Assembly (NCBI GenBank): GCA_942492115.1
Contig: CALODL010000035.1
Span: 62,001-126,000 of the forward strand
Direction: 5' to 3'
DNA from: CALODL01 sp942492115
Lineage (GTDB): Bacteria > Planctomycetota > Phycisphaerae > UBA1845 > CAIVHJ01
DNA length: 64,000 nucleotides
In this document: piece by piece, positions 1 to 9,615 of the stretch
Layout of the letters: every line of letters begins with the position of its first letter
Position numbering within the stretch: position 1 is the stretch's first letter
Translations under genes and position numbers: made by a program
The notes under the pieces: generated by a model
Databases searched by the model: none
Told to the model about the DNA's origin: nothing
The model's input: the letters and a program-made list of their open reading frames with translations, nothing else

Positions 1-11
1 GTTGCAGAACC

Positions 12-40
12 AAAAAAAAGGCCGCCCCGAAGGACGGCCC
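12..40 (-). terminator. Rho-independent terminator of the RRM gene
   Basis: Read on the minus strand, a GC-rich stem (GGCCGTCC / GGGCGGCC with one G-T pair) closed by a TTCG tetraloop is followed directly by eight T residues. It lies 22 bases past the stop codon of the RNA-binding protein gene, the right place and orientation to end that transcript. Confidence 0.88.
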
Positions 41-61
41 TGTGCTCGTATCGTTGGATGC

Positions 62-379
62 TTAGTAGCGCCCGCCGCCGCCGCCACCACCGTAGCCGCC
101 GCGACCACCGCCGCCTCCGCCGCCACGCGGTTCACGTGGTCTGGCTTCATTGACATTGAGCGTGCGGCCGCCTTGCTGCTGTCCATTGAGCCCGTCGATC
201 GCCGACTGAGCTTCCTCGTCGGTGCTCATTTCGACGAACCCGAAGCCCTTGCTCCGGCCCGTTGCACGATCTTCAATGATCTGCGCACTCTCGACCGTTC
301 CATACTCGGTGAACAGTTGTTCCAGTTCGGATGCGTTGACATCGTAACTCAGGTTCCCAACATACAGTTTCTTACCCAT
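62..379 (-). CDS. Glycine-rich RRM RNA-binding protein (cold-inducible type)
   Basis: A 105-residue protein with one RNA recognition motif and a C-terminal tail of Gly with a few Arg and Tyr. RNP2 is LYVGNL at residues 5-10 and RNP1 is KGFGFVEM at 44-51, with the aromatic residues that stack on RNA. This is the usual architecture of small bacterial and cyanobacterial RRM proteins, often linked to cold shock or RNA chaperoning. AGGAAAG lies just upstream of the ATG. A clear terminator follows, so the gene is probably monocistronic. The family call is firm; the physiological role is inferred. Confidence 0.93.
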   Translation of the reverse strand: MGKKLYVGNLSYDVNASELEQLFTEYGTVESAQIIEDRATGRSKGFGFVEMSTDEEAQSAIDGLNGQQQGGRTLNVNEARPREPRGGGGGGGRGGYGGGGGGGRY

Positions 380-845
380 CTTTTCTTTCCTGTTCGTTGA
401 CGTGGGCTACGATCCAACTCTTTACTTTCAGGATCGCAAATGAAAGTGGCCGTCAATTCCGACCAAAGAAGGAGAAAGGCGATCGGGTCAAGGCATGATG
501 CAGGCAGGTTCACTCGCTACTTCCAAGGCCACGGCTCGTCATTCAACCAATAAAATCATACTATGAATCGTCACATTAACCAGTGCGTTATGCAAGAACT
601 CCCGAGTGCCGATTTGTGCATTGGGAGCCATGGGCTTGCGTGAGTCCGCATAGGCTTGAAAGTCCGATGTTCACACAACCGCATAAGGCGCTCCAACAGG
701 AACCAAGTCGCGACTCAGCGGAATGGATGAACCGCTGATGGGGCACCTGTTTTGTTCAGCGAAACCGTGAACAACAACCACGGTGGTCACGGTCCTCGAA
801 GCGCACACAGCGTGCTCGGCGCGCAACACAAAAGGAACCCTGTCG
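380..845. other. Non-coding interval between divergent genes
   Basis: About 465 bases between the minus-strand RRM gene and the plus-strand flavodoxin-like gene. It should hold both promoters and the 5' leader of the RRM mRNA. I saw no tRNA, no convincing small ORF and no strong paired promoter hexamers. Confidence 0.4.
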
Positions 846-1592
846 ATGCCGCTCAACGATCAGCAGAAAGAACTGTGTTCGACCAGCACCTGGAACTTTT
901 CCGACCTCAAGGCCCTGTTTCTCAACTGTACGCTCAAGAAGTCACCCGAGTTATCGCACACCCAGGGACTGATCGACATATCGAAGTCCATCCTGGAGGA
1001 AAATCACGTCGCAGTAGACGTGCTGCGGCCGATTGATTACGACATCGCGACGGGCGTGTACTCCGACATGACGGCGCACGGTTGGGACAGCGATGCGTGG
1101 CCGGAGATCTACGCTCGTGTCGAGGCCGCCGACATTCTGGTTCTGGGATCATCGATCTGGCTCGGAGAGAAGACTTCGGTGTGCACGCGTGTCATCGAGC
1201 GCCTGTACGCCAATTCGGGCATTCTCAACAACGTGGGTCAATACGCGTACTACGGGCGGGTCGGCGGGTGTCTGATTACCGGAAACGAAGATGGCGCCAA
1301 ACATTGCGCCATGAACATCCTCTACTCTCTGCAGCATCTCGGCTATGTCATACCACCCCAGGCTGATGCTGCGTGGTTGGGTGAGGCCGGGCCTGGACCG
1401 TCCTACCTCGATCCGGGCTCGGGCGGCCCCGAGAACGACTTCACGAATCGCAACACGACATTCATGACCTGGAACCTCCTGCATCTCGCGCGTATGCTGA
1501 AGGATGCCGGCGGCATTCCAGCACACGGCAATCAGCGCTCCAAGTGGGACGCCGGCTGTCGCTTTGATTATTCGAATCCGGAGCACCGCTAG
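846..1592 (+). CDS. Flavodoxin-like NAD(P)H-dependent FMN reductase family protein
   Basis: A 248-residue cytoplasmic protein. It has the flavodoxin-fold layout: a first beta strand ending in a phosphate-loop-like segment (ALFLNCTLKKSPE, about residues 25-37), a second strand with a substrate-binding stretch (ADILVLGSSIWLGE, about 97-110), and a third (GGCLITGNEDGAKH). These match the FMN-binding loops of the NADPH-dependent FMN reductase/WrbA-like superfamily. The start at 846 is chosen because AAGGAAC lies eight bases upstream; an ATG at 783 has no ribosome site. A hairpin with a T run follows at 1635. The substrate is unknown. Confidence 0.8.
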   Translation: MPLNDQQKELCSTSTWNFSDLKALFLNCTLKKSPELSHTQGLIDISKSILEENHVAVDVLRPIDYDIATGVYSDMTAHGWDSDAWPEIYARVEAADILVLGSSIWLGEKTSVCTRVIERLYANSGILNNVGQYAYYGRVGGCLITGNEDGAKHCAMNILYSLQHLGYVIPPQADAAWLGEAGPGPSYLDPGSGGPENDFTNRNTTFMTWNLLHLARMLKDAGGIPAHGNQRSKWDAGCRFDYSNPEHR

Positions 1593-1634
1593 GAACCTCT
1601 ACGTGCAACTATTGTTGGTCACAAAGATAAGCTG

Positions 1635-1656
1635 GTGCAGCGTCTGCACATTTTTC
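1635..1656 (+). terminator. Probable Rho-independent terminator
   Basis: A perfect 6-bp stem (GTGCAG / CTGCAC) with a 3-base loop is followed by ATTTTT. It lies 43 bases past the flavodoxin-like gene and before the kinase gene. The stem is short, so efficiency is uncertain. Confidence 0.5.
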
Positions 1657-1719
1657 GTGTACTTGAGTAGTGGGGTGGGTTCCCCTCGCGGGGCCGGTAG
1701 CATTTCTTGAAAGCAAGCC

Positions 1720-4416
1720 ATGTCATTGGAAAGTGGTGCACAGGTTGGGCAGTATGAGATTGTCGAGATGCTTGGCGTGGGCGGTATGGGTGAGGTCTAT
1801 CGAGCGCGTGACACCCGGCTCGATCGCGATGTGGCCATCAAGATCCTTCCAGCCACGTTGACCAACGATTCAGAGCGCGTAGCTCGCTTTGAACGTGAAG
1901 CCAAACTTCTCGCGTCGCTGAACCATTCCAACATCGGAGCCATCTACGACTTCGATCACGTCGATGACATCCGCTTCCTGGTGCTCGAGTTCGTCGAGGG
2001 TGAGACATTGGCACGGCGGTTGAACAGCGGTCCACTGATCCTCGAGGATGCGCTCGATATCGCCCGACAGATCGCAGAGGCCCTGGACTCCGCTCATCAG
2101 AAGGGAATCGTACATCGCGATCTCAAGCCGGCCAACGTGATGGTCACACCGGATGGCTCCGTCAAGGTCCTCGATTTCGGTTTGGCCAAAGCGCTCGTCG
2201 ATGAACCATCCGACAGTGCCATCGCCAATTCACCGACCATTACTGCAGACTACACACGTCCGGGCGTGGTGCTGGGAACTGCTGCCTACATGAGTCCCGA
2301 GCAGGCTAGAGGGCGGGCGCTGGACAAGCGGTCCGACATCTGGTCGTTCGGCATCATCCTTTTCGAGTGCATCACCGGGGAAACCCTGTTCCGCGGCGAA
2401 ACGGTGACCGACTCGATGGGTGCAATCATGCACAAGGAGCCAGAATGGTCCAAGTTGCCAGGGCATACACCGCCGACGATTCAGCTGTTGTTGCGCCGGT
2501 GCCTGGCCAGAGATCGCAAACGGAGACTGCATGATATTGCTGACGCCCGCCTCGAACTCGAGCAGGCCATCGAGGATCCGGCGAGCACGTCGCTGGGGTT
2601 GGCTCGAGCCGCGCTCGACGTGAAGCGGAGCGGGTTGACCCCCGGGCGGTGCGTTCTCGCCGTGGCCCTGTTGGCCGTCGGGGCACTGGCTGCCTGGTCG
2701 ATCAAGCCCGCCCCGCAGCATGACGCACCGGTGCTACGCTTCACCATTCCAATCGAAGCTGAGAACCGGCTCACCGCGTTCCGTTGGCCGGTCATCGATA
2801 TCGCGCCGAATGGCCAGCACATGGTCTTCGTCGGCGAGGCATCGAACGTGACCGGTCTGCGCTCGCGCCTGTACATCCGCCATATGCATCAACTCGAGGT
2901 CAACAGCATCGACGGCACTGAAAATGCGCATACTCCGATTTTCTCTCCGGACGGCCAATGGGTTGCATTCAGTCAAGATGACGCCCTCAAGAAAGTGTCG
3001 TTGATGGGCGGGCCGGTCTTGACAGTGTGCCCTGCCGATGCATTGCGCGGCGCCGACTGGGCGGCGGACAACACCATCGTCTTTGCGCCGCAGAGGCAGT
3101 CCGGTATCTATCGCGTATCGGCTACCGGTGGCGTACCGCGCGAGGTGACTACGCTCGATCCAGCGGAGCCCAACGCGTCCCATCGCTGGCCATCGTGGCT
3201 CGAGGACGGTCGGCTGGTGCTGTATACGGCTACGCCGCACCAGGACCGGTACGACCAGGCGCGGATCAAGGTCGTCGACGTAACAACTGGTGAGAGCCGG
3301 ACAGTTCTCGAGAATGCGTCCCACGCGCGATACGTGCCGACGGGTCACCTCGTGTTCGTTCGCGCCGGGGTGTTGATGGCCGTTCCTTTTGACCGCGCGT
3401 CGCTGAGCGTAGCGGGTGAGGAAGCACCCGTGGTCGAAGACCTGTTGTCGCGGGTCGCCATGGGCTCGGGGCAGTACAGCTTTTCAGACAATGGGGTGTT
3501 GTTGTACGTCACGGGATCGGGCGGCGACTTACAGAATCCGACCTGGGTGGATCAATCTGGAGAAGGTACGAGCGCATCGCGGCACACGGGGCGCGTGATT
3601 CATCAGTCGCTGTCGCCGAGCGGGAAATACATTGCGCTGGCCCAGGGTGAAACCACACCCGACATCTGGATCATCGAACTCGAACGCGACATGCTGACGC
3701 GCTTGACCTACGACAACGTCGACACGTCTCCCGTGTGGTCTCATGACGACAAATGGGTGTACTTTTCTTCCAATCGACACAATGGATCGAACAACGTGTA
3801 TCGCAAACGGGCCGACGGCAGCGGTGACATCGAACGCGTCACCCAGTCCGACCAGTTGCAATGGCCCGTGGATGTCTCACCGGATGGTCGCTTTCTCGTG
3901 ATCAATTCGGTTGAGCCGGATACGGACAATGACATTCTCGTGCTCGATCTGCTTGACGAAGGGGCCGAACCGGTACCGCTGATTGCGACCACTTTTCGCG
4001 AAGGGCTTGCCGATATTTCGCCGGATGGCCAATGGATCGCCTACGTGACCAATGAAACTGGCAACGGTGAGGTATACGTCCAGTCGTTTCCTGAGGGCGG
4101 CAACCGCATGAAGGTGTCCGACGGTCGCGGGCTCTACCCACGCTGGCGTCGGGACGGGGCGGCGATCATCTACCGATCCGGGCAGCGCCAGTTCTTCAGT
4201 GTCGCCGTCGAGATCGAGGATGGCCGTTTGCGCCTGCAACGCCCGACCGAGCTGTTCGAGCTGTCCGACAGCAACTACTCCTGGGTCTATGACGTCGCAC
4301 CACATGACGAGAAACACCTGTTCTTCAAGAATGCCGATGCGAGTCAGTCGCGCAGCGATCCCATCGCGGTCGTCAACTGGTTCAAGGAGCTGAACGATAA
4401 GGCTCCGAAGAAATGA
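1720..4416 (+). CDS. Membrane Ser/Thr protein kinase fused to a TolB/WD40-like propeller
   Basis: An 898-residue PknB-type kinase. The kinase domain (about residues 11-285) keeps the catalytic features: glycine loop GVGGMGEV, VAIK with Lys41, HRDLKPAN with Asp134, DFG at 152-154 and an SPEQ activation-segment end. A single membrane helix lies at about 310-328. The rest is a beta-propeller of PD40/TolB type with repeated 'SPDGQWVAF/Y' signatures. The kinase would be cytoplasmic and the propeller on the far side of the membrane, a layout common in Planctomycetes and Acidobacteria. No substrate or partner is encoded next to it. The ribosome site before the ATG is weak. Confidence 0.93.
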   Translation: MSLESGAQVGQYEIVEMLGVGGMGEVYRARDTRLDRDVAIKILPATLTNDSERVARFEREAKLLASLNHSNIGAIYDFDHVDDIRFLVLEFVEGETLARRLNSGPLILEDALDIARQIAEALDSAHQKGIVHRDLKPANVMVTPDGSVKVLDFGLAKALVDEPSDSAIANSPTITADYTRPGVVLGTAAYMSPEQARGRALDKRSDIWSFGIILFECITGETLFRGETVTDSMGAIMHKEPEWSKLPGHTPPTIQLLLRRCLARDRKRRLHDIADARLELEQAIEDPASTSLGLARAALDVKRSGLTPGRCVLAVALLAVGALAAWSIKPAPQHDAPVLRFTIPIEAENRLTAFRWPVIDIAPNGQHMVFVGEASNVTGLRSRLYIRHMHQLEVNSIDGTENAHTPIFSPDGQWVAFSQDDALKKVSLMGGPVLTVCPADALRGADWAADNTIVFAPQRQSGIYRVSATGGVPREVTTLDPAEPNASHRWPSWLEDGRLVLYTATPHQDRYDQARIKVVDVTTGESRTVLENASHARYVPTGHLVFVRAGVLMAVPFDRASLSVAGEEAPVVEDLLSRVAMGSGQYSFSDNGVLLYVTGSGGDLQNPTWVDQSGEGTSASRHTGRVIHQSLSPSGKYIALAQGETTPDIWIIELERDMLTRLTYDNVDTSPVWSHDDKWVYFSSNRHNGSNNVYRKRADGSGDIERVTQSDQLQWPVDVSPDGRFLVINSVEPDTDNDILVLDLLDEGAEPVPLIATTFREGLADISPDGQWIAYVTNETGNGEVYVQSFPEGGNRMKVSDGRGLYPRWRRDGAAIIYRSGQRQFFSVAVEIEDGRLRLQRPTELFELSDSNYSWVYDVAPHDEKHLFFKNADASQSRSDPIAVVNWFKELNDKAPKK

Positions 4417-4611
4417 GCCGCGGTCCCACGGCGTCTTGGAGGCAGCCTCGTCGCGGGTGGCTGTGGTGTGCTGCATCCTGCCCCGTAGCGTGATGCGCGG
4501 CATGATCCTATGGATTGTCGAATATGTTCGTGGCATCGTCACCACGTTGACCATTTCTGCCCGCGCCGGTCCTCCGTTAACATGAATGGATTCTGAACGA
4601 GGAGGTCAGCC

Positions 4612-5916
4612 GTGCAAGCAAGAACATTGTTGTATGTGATGTTGTGCAGCATTCTCGGGGGGTGCGGGGGTTCGCCGATGTCGATGCCGGACGACACCGA
4701 CGACCCGATGTCAAACGGCTCGATGATGGATGCACCCCCTGTCGGGAACGAGAATGACGGTGGATCGAATGCGGGGGCCGTCGCGTCAGGTCTCAAGCTC
4801 GACAACCCCACGCCCGAATTCGAAGACCTGTTTGGTGACCAGGTTGCTACGGACGGGCAGACCGTCATCGTGGGAACCGAGTTCGACAACACGCTCGAAG
4901 GTTCGGTGGCGATCTTCTCTCGCTCTGGCGACATGTGGCCGTTTCAGGTGGAACTGACCGGCGGGCCATCGACCGTGCCTCAGCAGGGATTCGGAAGCGC
5001 GGTCGCCGTCAATGGACGCTATGCGTTCATTGGTGCGTACAAATACGCCGTGCCCGGAACACTGGGTATACAACGCGGAGGCGTTTACGTGTACGAAGGC
5101 AGTGGAGCCACCTGGGCCAGCAGCCAGCTGCTGACCATTCCCGACGGTCTCGATTTCGAGCAGTTCGGTAACAGCCTGGCGTTCGATCCGGAGAGTGAGC
5201 GTCTCGTTGTCGGAGCCGTGGGTCGGGATCGAAGTCAGGGAGCGGCCTACGTGTTCTCCAGGGATGGCGACCTGTGGGTTCAGGAGGCTCGGCTGGTCGC
5301 GTCCGATGGTATCAATTTTGAAGACTTCGGCGTCGACGTCGCTGTGGCCGGTGACACCGTAGTCGTGGGGGCCAGCAATCAGGATTTTGGCACCGGCGCG
5401 GTCTATGTCTATCACCGCAATGGGATGTGGCAAGAGGCCCAGAAGATTCTTGCTCCCGATGGTACGCGCGGCGACAAGTTCGGGGACAATGTCAGGATCG
5501 ATGGTGACACGCTGGTCATTTCAGCACCTGCCAAGGGTCGTCCTGGTGATACGTTGTTGAGGGCAGGGTATGTGTACACATACATTCGCGAGAACGACGC
5601 GTGGGTATACGATCAGACGCTGATTCCATTCGATGACGATGCGGGAGTGTTTGGTACGGCCATCGCATTGCAGGATGGGGTACTCGTTGTTGCGGCCCCG
5701 TCCATTTCCGAGGCGTTGCTGCTCGAACAGCGCAACGGGAACTGGACCGAGGTAGCCCGGATCGGATCAAAAAACGAGGTGTTCGTCATCGATTCATTCA
5801 GCGAGTCCATGTCCATTGCCGGCGACACGCTGGTCGTGGGCGCGCGGTCTGCGGTCTCTGGTGGCGTGGGAACGGCGGGGGCCGCGTACATTTTCGATCT
5901 CGATGCGCTCCGATGA
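4612..5916 (+). CDS. Lipoprotein with FG-GAP-like beta-propeller repeats
   Basis: A 434-residue predicted lipoprotein starting at GTG with an ideal AGGAGG six bases upstream. The signal peptide ends in a lipobox (ILGGC, Cys17), then comes a Met/Asp-rich linker. From about residue 65 there are roughly seven repeats around 'FG..VAV.GDTVVVGA....GAVYVY', the FG-GAP/integrin-alpha-like propeller pattern. Such proteins are surface-exposed and often adhesive or structural. Nothing nearby points to a ligand. The fold call is good; the function is not known. Confidence 0.82.
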   Translation: MQARTLLYVMLCSILGGCGGSPMSMPDDTDDPMSNGSMMDAPPVGNENDGGSNAGAVASGLKLDNPTPEFEDLFGDQVATDGQTVIVGTEFDNTLEGSVAIFSRSGDMWPFQVELTGGPSTVPQQGFGSAVAVNGRYAFIGAYKYAVPGTLGIQRGGVYVYEGSGATWASSQLLTIPDGLDFEQFGNSLAFDPESERLVVGAVGRDRSQGAAYVFSRDGDLWVQEARLVASDGINFEDFGVDVAVAGDTVVVGASNQDFGTGAVYVYHRNGMWQEAQKILAPDGTRGDKFGDNVRIDGDTLVISAPAKGRPGDTLLRAGYVYTYIRENDAWVYDQTLIPFDDDAGVFGTAIALQDGVLVVAAPSISEALLLEQRNGNWTEVARIGSKNEVFVIDSFSESMSIAGDTLVVGARSAVSGGVGTAGAAYIFDLDALR

Positions 5917-6046
5917 CACTGCCACGTCATCGTCTGACCTGCCGGGATCGCGGAAGTAGCGGGAAATCTCGGATCGTTTGTCAGGATGCCGCTCCGACTA
6001 CCGTCTTCCCAGGCTGAGCCGCGACCACTGGTCAAGGAGAGTCCAT

Positions 6047-6964
6047 ATGACACCACGCAAGTTGTTTGTTCCAGTCGTTGTCTCGACCATGATGATGTGC
6101 GCGGTGTCAGCACAGGACACCGGGCAACTGGCCAAGGACGCTGCGGCGGCCTATGACGCGAAGGCCTACGAACAGTCCGGGTTCCTTTATGCCGCGGCGG
6201 TCGTGAGTGGAGCAGCCAGCCGCACGAATACCTACAACGCAGCATGCAGCTTCGCTCTGGCAGGACGGAGTGACCTGGCGTTCGAGTTTCTTGATCGGGC
6301 CATTGCTGCCGGATGGACCAACGTAGGTCATCTCGAGGCCGATACGGATCTCGACAGTCTTCGCAAAGATGCGCGATGGTCGAAGATGATGGCAGCAGCC
6401 CGGGCCGCAGAGGACGAACTTGGCAAGGGGGTCAAGTTGCCCGAATTGCGCCGCGAGTTACTCGACCGTATGGCCGAAGACCAGAAATTTCGCATGACCA
6501 TGACTCGGCTCATGCGCGAGAACGACGATGGGACGTACATGATTTCCATGGATCATCCGGCATTGCTCGAATTCGGCAACGTCGACGAGCGCAACACCGC
6601 CCGGATGAAGGACATCATCAAACAGCACGGTTGGCCTGGCAAATCCCTGGTGGGCAAGGATGGAAGCCATGCGGCCTGGTTACTCGTGCAACACGCCGAT
6701 GCGGACCCCGAATTCCAGAACCATTGCCTTGCGTTGATCGCAACAGCTCAAGCGCAGGGTGAAGCGACCGCCGTCGAGCTGGCCTACCTGACCGATCGCG
6801 TCCGCGTCGCCCAGGGCAAGCCGCAGGTGTACGGCACGCAGTTCCGCACCGAGAACGGCGAGTTCGGCCCGGCACCGATCGAAGATCCCGACAACGTCGA
6901 CAAACGCCGTCAGGCCATCGGACTCGGCACCCTCGCAGAATACGCCCGGTCCATGCAGAATTGA
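6047..6964 (+). CDS. Exported TPR-containing DUF6624 family protein
   Basis: A 305-residue protein with a cleavable signal peptide (ending near VSAQD). The first half is tetratricopeptide-like (NAACSFALAGRSDLAFEFLDRAI). The second half matches my memory of DUF6624: a helical block around 'MDHPALLEFGNVDERNTARMK' leading into 'HGWPGKSLVG', then 'AWLLVQHAD' and a C-terminal 'YGTQF' motif. AAGGAGAG lies six bases before the ATG. The DUF has no known biochemical function. The hairpin repeat array follows 71 bases after the stop. Confidence 0.82.
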   Translation: MTPRKLFVPVVVSTMMMCAVSAQDTGQLAKDAAAAYDAKAYEQSGFLYAAAVVSGAASRTNTYNAACSFALAGRSDLAFEFLDRAIAAGWTNVGHLEADTDLDSLRKDARWSKMMAAARAAEDELGKGVKLPELRRELLDRMAEDQKFRMTMTRLMRENDDGTYMISMDHPALLEFGNVDERNTARMKDIIKQHGWPGKSLVGKDGSHAAWLLVQHADADPEFQNHCLALIATAQAQGEATAVELAYLTDRVRVAQGKPQVYGTQFRTENGEFGPAPIEDPDNVDKRRQAIGLGTLAEYARSMQN

Positions 6965-7035
6965 CTAAGGCTCACCCCGCCGCCAGCGCACTGACCAGAC
7001 AGAGAGACAGTTCCCCCGAGCGAACGGGGCAGCAA

Positions 7036-7737
7036 AGTAAGTGCGAGCAGACAGTTCCCCTGGCGAACGGGGCATTCACTCTGAAGCATGATATGTTCAC
7101 GATTGTTCGAAAGTTTCCCCGCCCCGCGGGGATCCAACGGGGCAGAGCCCCTTGGCAGGGGGCTCGGGGGACGGCTGTCCCCCGAAGTTGAGTCAGAAGA
7201 GTAAGTGCGAGAAGACAGTTTCCCCTGGCAGACGGGGCATTCACTCTGAAGCATGATACGTTCACGATTGTTCGAAAGTTTCCCCGCCCCGCGAGGATCC
7301 AACGGGGCAGAGCCCCTTGGCAGGGGGCTCGGGGGACGGCTGTCCCCCGAAGTTAAGTCTGATGTCCGGGCTCGGGGGACGGCTGTCCCCCGAAGTTGAG
7401 TCAGCAGAGTAAGTGCGAGAAGACAGTTCCCCTGACGAACGGGGCATTCACTCTGAAGCATGATACGTTTTGCGATTGTTCGAAAGACTCCCCGCCCCGC
7501 GAGGATCCAATGGGGCAGAGCCCCTTGGCTGGGGGCTCGGGGGACGGCCGTCCCCCGAAGTTGAGTCAGCAGAGTAAGTGCGAGAAGACAGTTCCCCTGG
7601 CGAACGGGGCATTCACTCTGAAGCATGATATGTTCACGATTGATCGAGAGTTTCCCCGCCCCGCGAGGACCCAATGGGGCAGAGCCCCTTGGCAGGGGGC
7701 TCGGGGGACGGCTGTCCCCCGAAGTTAAGTCAGAAAT
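7036..7737. repeat. Tandem repeat array, four units of about 165 bp
   Basis: Four copies begin at 7036, 7200, 7408 and 7573 (spacings 164, 208, 165), each with AGTAAGTGCGAG. The second copy is longer because about 43 bases of its end (GCTCGGGGGACGGC... to GTTGAGTCAG) are duplicated. Each unit holds a 7-bp stem-loop GAGCCCC/GGGGCTC and, next to it, a 7-bp stem-loop GGGGGAC/GTCCCCC with a GGCT loop. A minus-strand reading frame stays open through the array, but it only translates the repeat in a biased, low-complexity way. I treat the array as non-coding. It separates the DUF6624 and PQQ-propeller genes. Confidence 0.9.
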
Positions 7738-7748
7738 AGGAATCAGGA

Positions 7749-9089
7749 ATGAAACCAGGTATCTCAAATAGAGTCCGGTGCTGCGCGGGCCTGATCCTGT
7801 TGGCGCTGTGTACAGCGCTGACCGCCCAGACCGGGGTCAACGACCCGGCGCAGTGGGGCCAGTGGCGCGGACCTCTGGCGACTGGTGTTGCGCCGTTGGG
7901 CACTCCACCTCTCGAATGGAGCGAAACCAGGAATATCCGATGGTCCACCGAGATCCCCGGGCTCGGCCACGCCTCACCCATCGTATGGGGCCCGCATGTG
8001 TTCGTGGTGACGGCCGTGCCGTTCGGCCCACCCGTGCCTCCGCCAGCCGAGCGCGATCCGGGGGCGCACGATAACATGGCCCCGAAGCAGGCCATGAAGT
8101 TCATGTTGCTAGCTATTCGGCGCAGCGATGGTCAAGTCGCCTGGCGTCGAGAACTGGCCACGGGCCGGCCGCATGAAGGTACCCATGAAACAGGCAGCTG
8201 GGCGTCCAATTCCCCGATCACAGATGGCGAGCATATCATCGTTTCGTTCGGTTCGATGGGTTTGTTTTGCACCGATATGACGGGGGCCGTGGTGTGGCGC
8301 AAGGATCTGGGTGACATGTCCACGCGACACGGCCACGGGGAGGGCAGTTCGCCGGCGTTGTACGAAGGCACCCTGATCGTCAATTGGGACCATGAGGGCC
8401 AATCGTTCATTTGTGCATTGGATAAGCACACGGGCGCCGAACGCTGGCGCGTGCCGCGCGACGAGATGACGTCCTGGGCCACACCGGTGATCGTCGAGGT
8501 GGACGGGGCTGTTCAGGCGATCGTCGCGGCGACGGGCAAGACACGCGGTTATGACGTCGCGACCGGACGAATCGTGTGGGAGTGTGGCGGGTTGTCACGC
8601 AATGTCGTGGCCTCCCCGGTTGCCGCTGACGGCGTCGTGTATTTCGGCAACAGCTACGACTGGCAGGCCATGAAAGCCGTTCGCTTGAGCCGGGCCCATG
8701 GCGATGTGACCGGGAGTGCAGAGGCGATCGCGTGGTCGATCGACAAACATACGCCATACGTTCCATCGCCGTTGTTGTACGGTGACCGGCTGTACTTCAT
8801 CAAGCATCTGCAGCAGTTCGTCACCTGCCTCGAGGCCCGCGGCGGGCGCCATGTGTTTGGTCCCAAGCGTCTTCCGGACATGGGCATGATCTTTGCTTCG
8901 CCGGTCGGAGCCGCGGACCGTGTGTATATAACCAGCCGTAACGGCACGACCATCGTTCTGCATCACGGCGACGCGTTCGAGGTCCTGGCGACCAACACCC
9001 TGGGCGACTCGTTCTCCGCGTCTCCCGCGATCGTCGGCGGTGAGCTCTATCTGCGTGGTGAGCGCAGGCTGTACTGCATTTCAAAGTGA
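7749..9089 (+). CDS. Exported PQQ-like beta-propeller repeat protein
   Basis: A 446-residue protein with a signal peptide (about residues 1-26). Repeats such as 'W..PLATG', 'VVWRKDLG', 'LDKHTGAERW', 'YDVATGRIVWECGG' and 'ASPVAADGVVYFG' are the PQQ/quinoprotein-type propeller pattern, as in the many BamB-like outer-membrane or periplasmic proteins of Planctomycetes. Catalytic alcohol-dehydrogenase residues and a haem motif are absent, so it is more likely a scaffold than an enzyme. AGGA precedes the ATG. It begins just 11 bases after the repeat array. Confidence 0.85.
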   Translation: MKPGISNRVRCCAGLILLALCTALTAQTGVNDPAQWGQWRGPLATGVAPLGTPPLEWSETRNIRWSTEIPGLGHASPIVWGPHVFVVTAVPFGPPVPPPAERDPGAHDNMAPKQAMKFMLLAIRRSDGQVAWRRELATGRPHEGTHETGSWASNSPITDGEHIIVSFGSMGLFCTDMTGAVVWRKDLGDMSTRHGHGEGSSPALYEGTLIVNWDHEGQSFICALDKHTGAERWRVPRDEMTSWATPVIVEVDGAVQAIVAATGKTRGYDVATGRIVWECGGLSRNVVASPVAADGVVYFGNSYDWQAMKAVRLSRAHGDVTGSAEAIAWSIDKHTPYVPSPLLYGDRLYFIKHLQQFVTCLEARGGRHVFGPKRLPDMGMIFASPVGAADRVYITSRNGTTIVLHHGDAFEVLATNTLGDSFSASPAIVGGELYLRGERRLYCISK

Positions 9090-9210
9090 GGCCTGGTTCG
9101 AGCGCTGCTTTGTGGAACTCAGGCCATGGTTGTTGGCGCATCCCAAGACCTACCCGTCACCGCGTAACGTCAGGTGCGCTGGAATACTTCTGATCAAAAG
9201 GGAATCAATC

Positions 9211-9615
9211 ATGAAACACATCACAGCTGTCCTGGTCCTGGGGGGAGCACTTCTTGTTCCTGCAATTGCTGAGGACGACAAGACAAATGCGATGCCGGAC
9301 GACATGCAGAAGTTCTTTGTGGGTATGATTTACCGTGGTGAAAAATGGACACCCGAGGTCACCGATGAGAGTACGGCACTGCAGAAAGCCCACCTCGAGA
9401 ACATCGGGAAGCTGGCTGAGCGCGGAGAGCTGGTCCTGGCCGGACCGTTCGGCGGCCAGGGGGATTTGCGCGGCCTGTTTTTCTTCAACGTCAAGACACT
9501 CGATGAAGCTCGAGCGCTGGCCGACGGTGATCCCGCGGTCAAGGCCGGGCGTCTGCGCGTCGATCTGTTGCCATGGTGGGGCCCCAAGAAGCTGGCCACG
9601 ATGCTCAACGACTAG
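9211..9615 (+). CDS. Exported YCII-related domain protein
   Basis: A 134-residue protein: a signal peptide (about 1-20, ending AIAEDD) followed by a YCII-type ferredoxin-like domain. Supporting features are 'HLENIGKLAERGELVLAGPF', a flexible 'GLFFFNV' strand and 'ARALADGDPAVKAGRLRVDLLPWWGP' split over a helix and strand, typical of YCII proteins. These form dimeric barrels; some are dehydrochlorinase- or isomerase-like, but no reaction can be assigned. The start at 9211 has AAAGGGA upstream. The TAG stop lies exactly at the edge of a MITE-like element. Confidence 0.8.
   Translation: MKHITAVLVLGGALLVPAIAEDDKTNAMPDDMQKFFVGMIYRGEKWTPEVTDESTALQKAHLENIGKLAERGELVLAGPFGGQGDLRGLFFFNVKTLDEARALADGDPAVKAGRLRVDLLPWWGPKKLATMLND

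Noticed and set aside
380..845. Possible small RNA or riboswitch in the leader of the RRM gene
   Set aside because: No convincing conserved structure or paired stems could be seen by eye.
4612..5916. An integrin or toxin function for the FG-GAP lipoprotein
   Set aside because: Only the repeat pattern is visible; no catalytic or binding motif supports a specific role.
6910..7767. A long minus-strand reading frame (285 codons) through the tandem repeat array
   Set aside because: Its translation only repeats a Pro/Ser/Gly/Leu-biased peptide set by the DNA repeat, lacks a ribosome site and stays open because of base composition.
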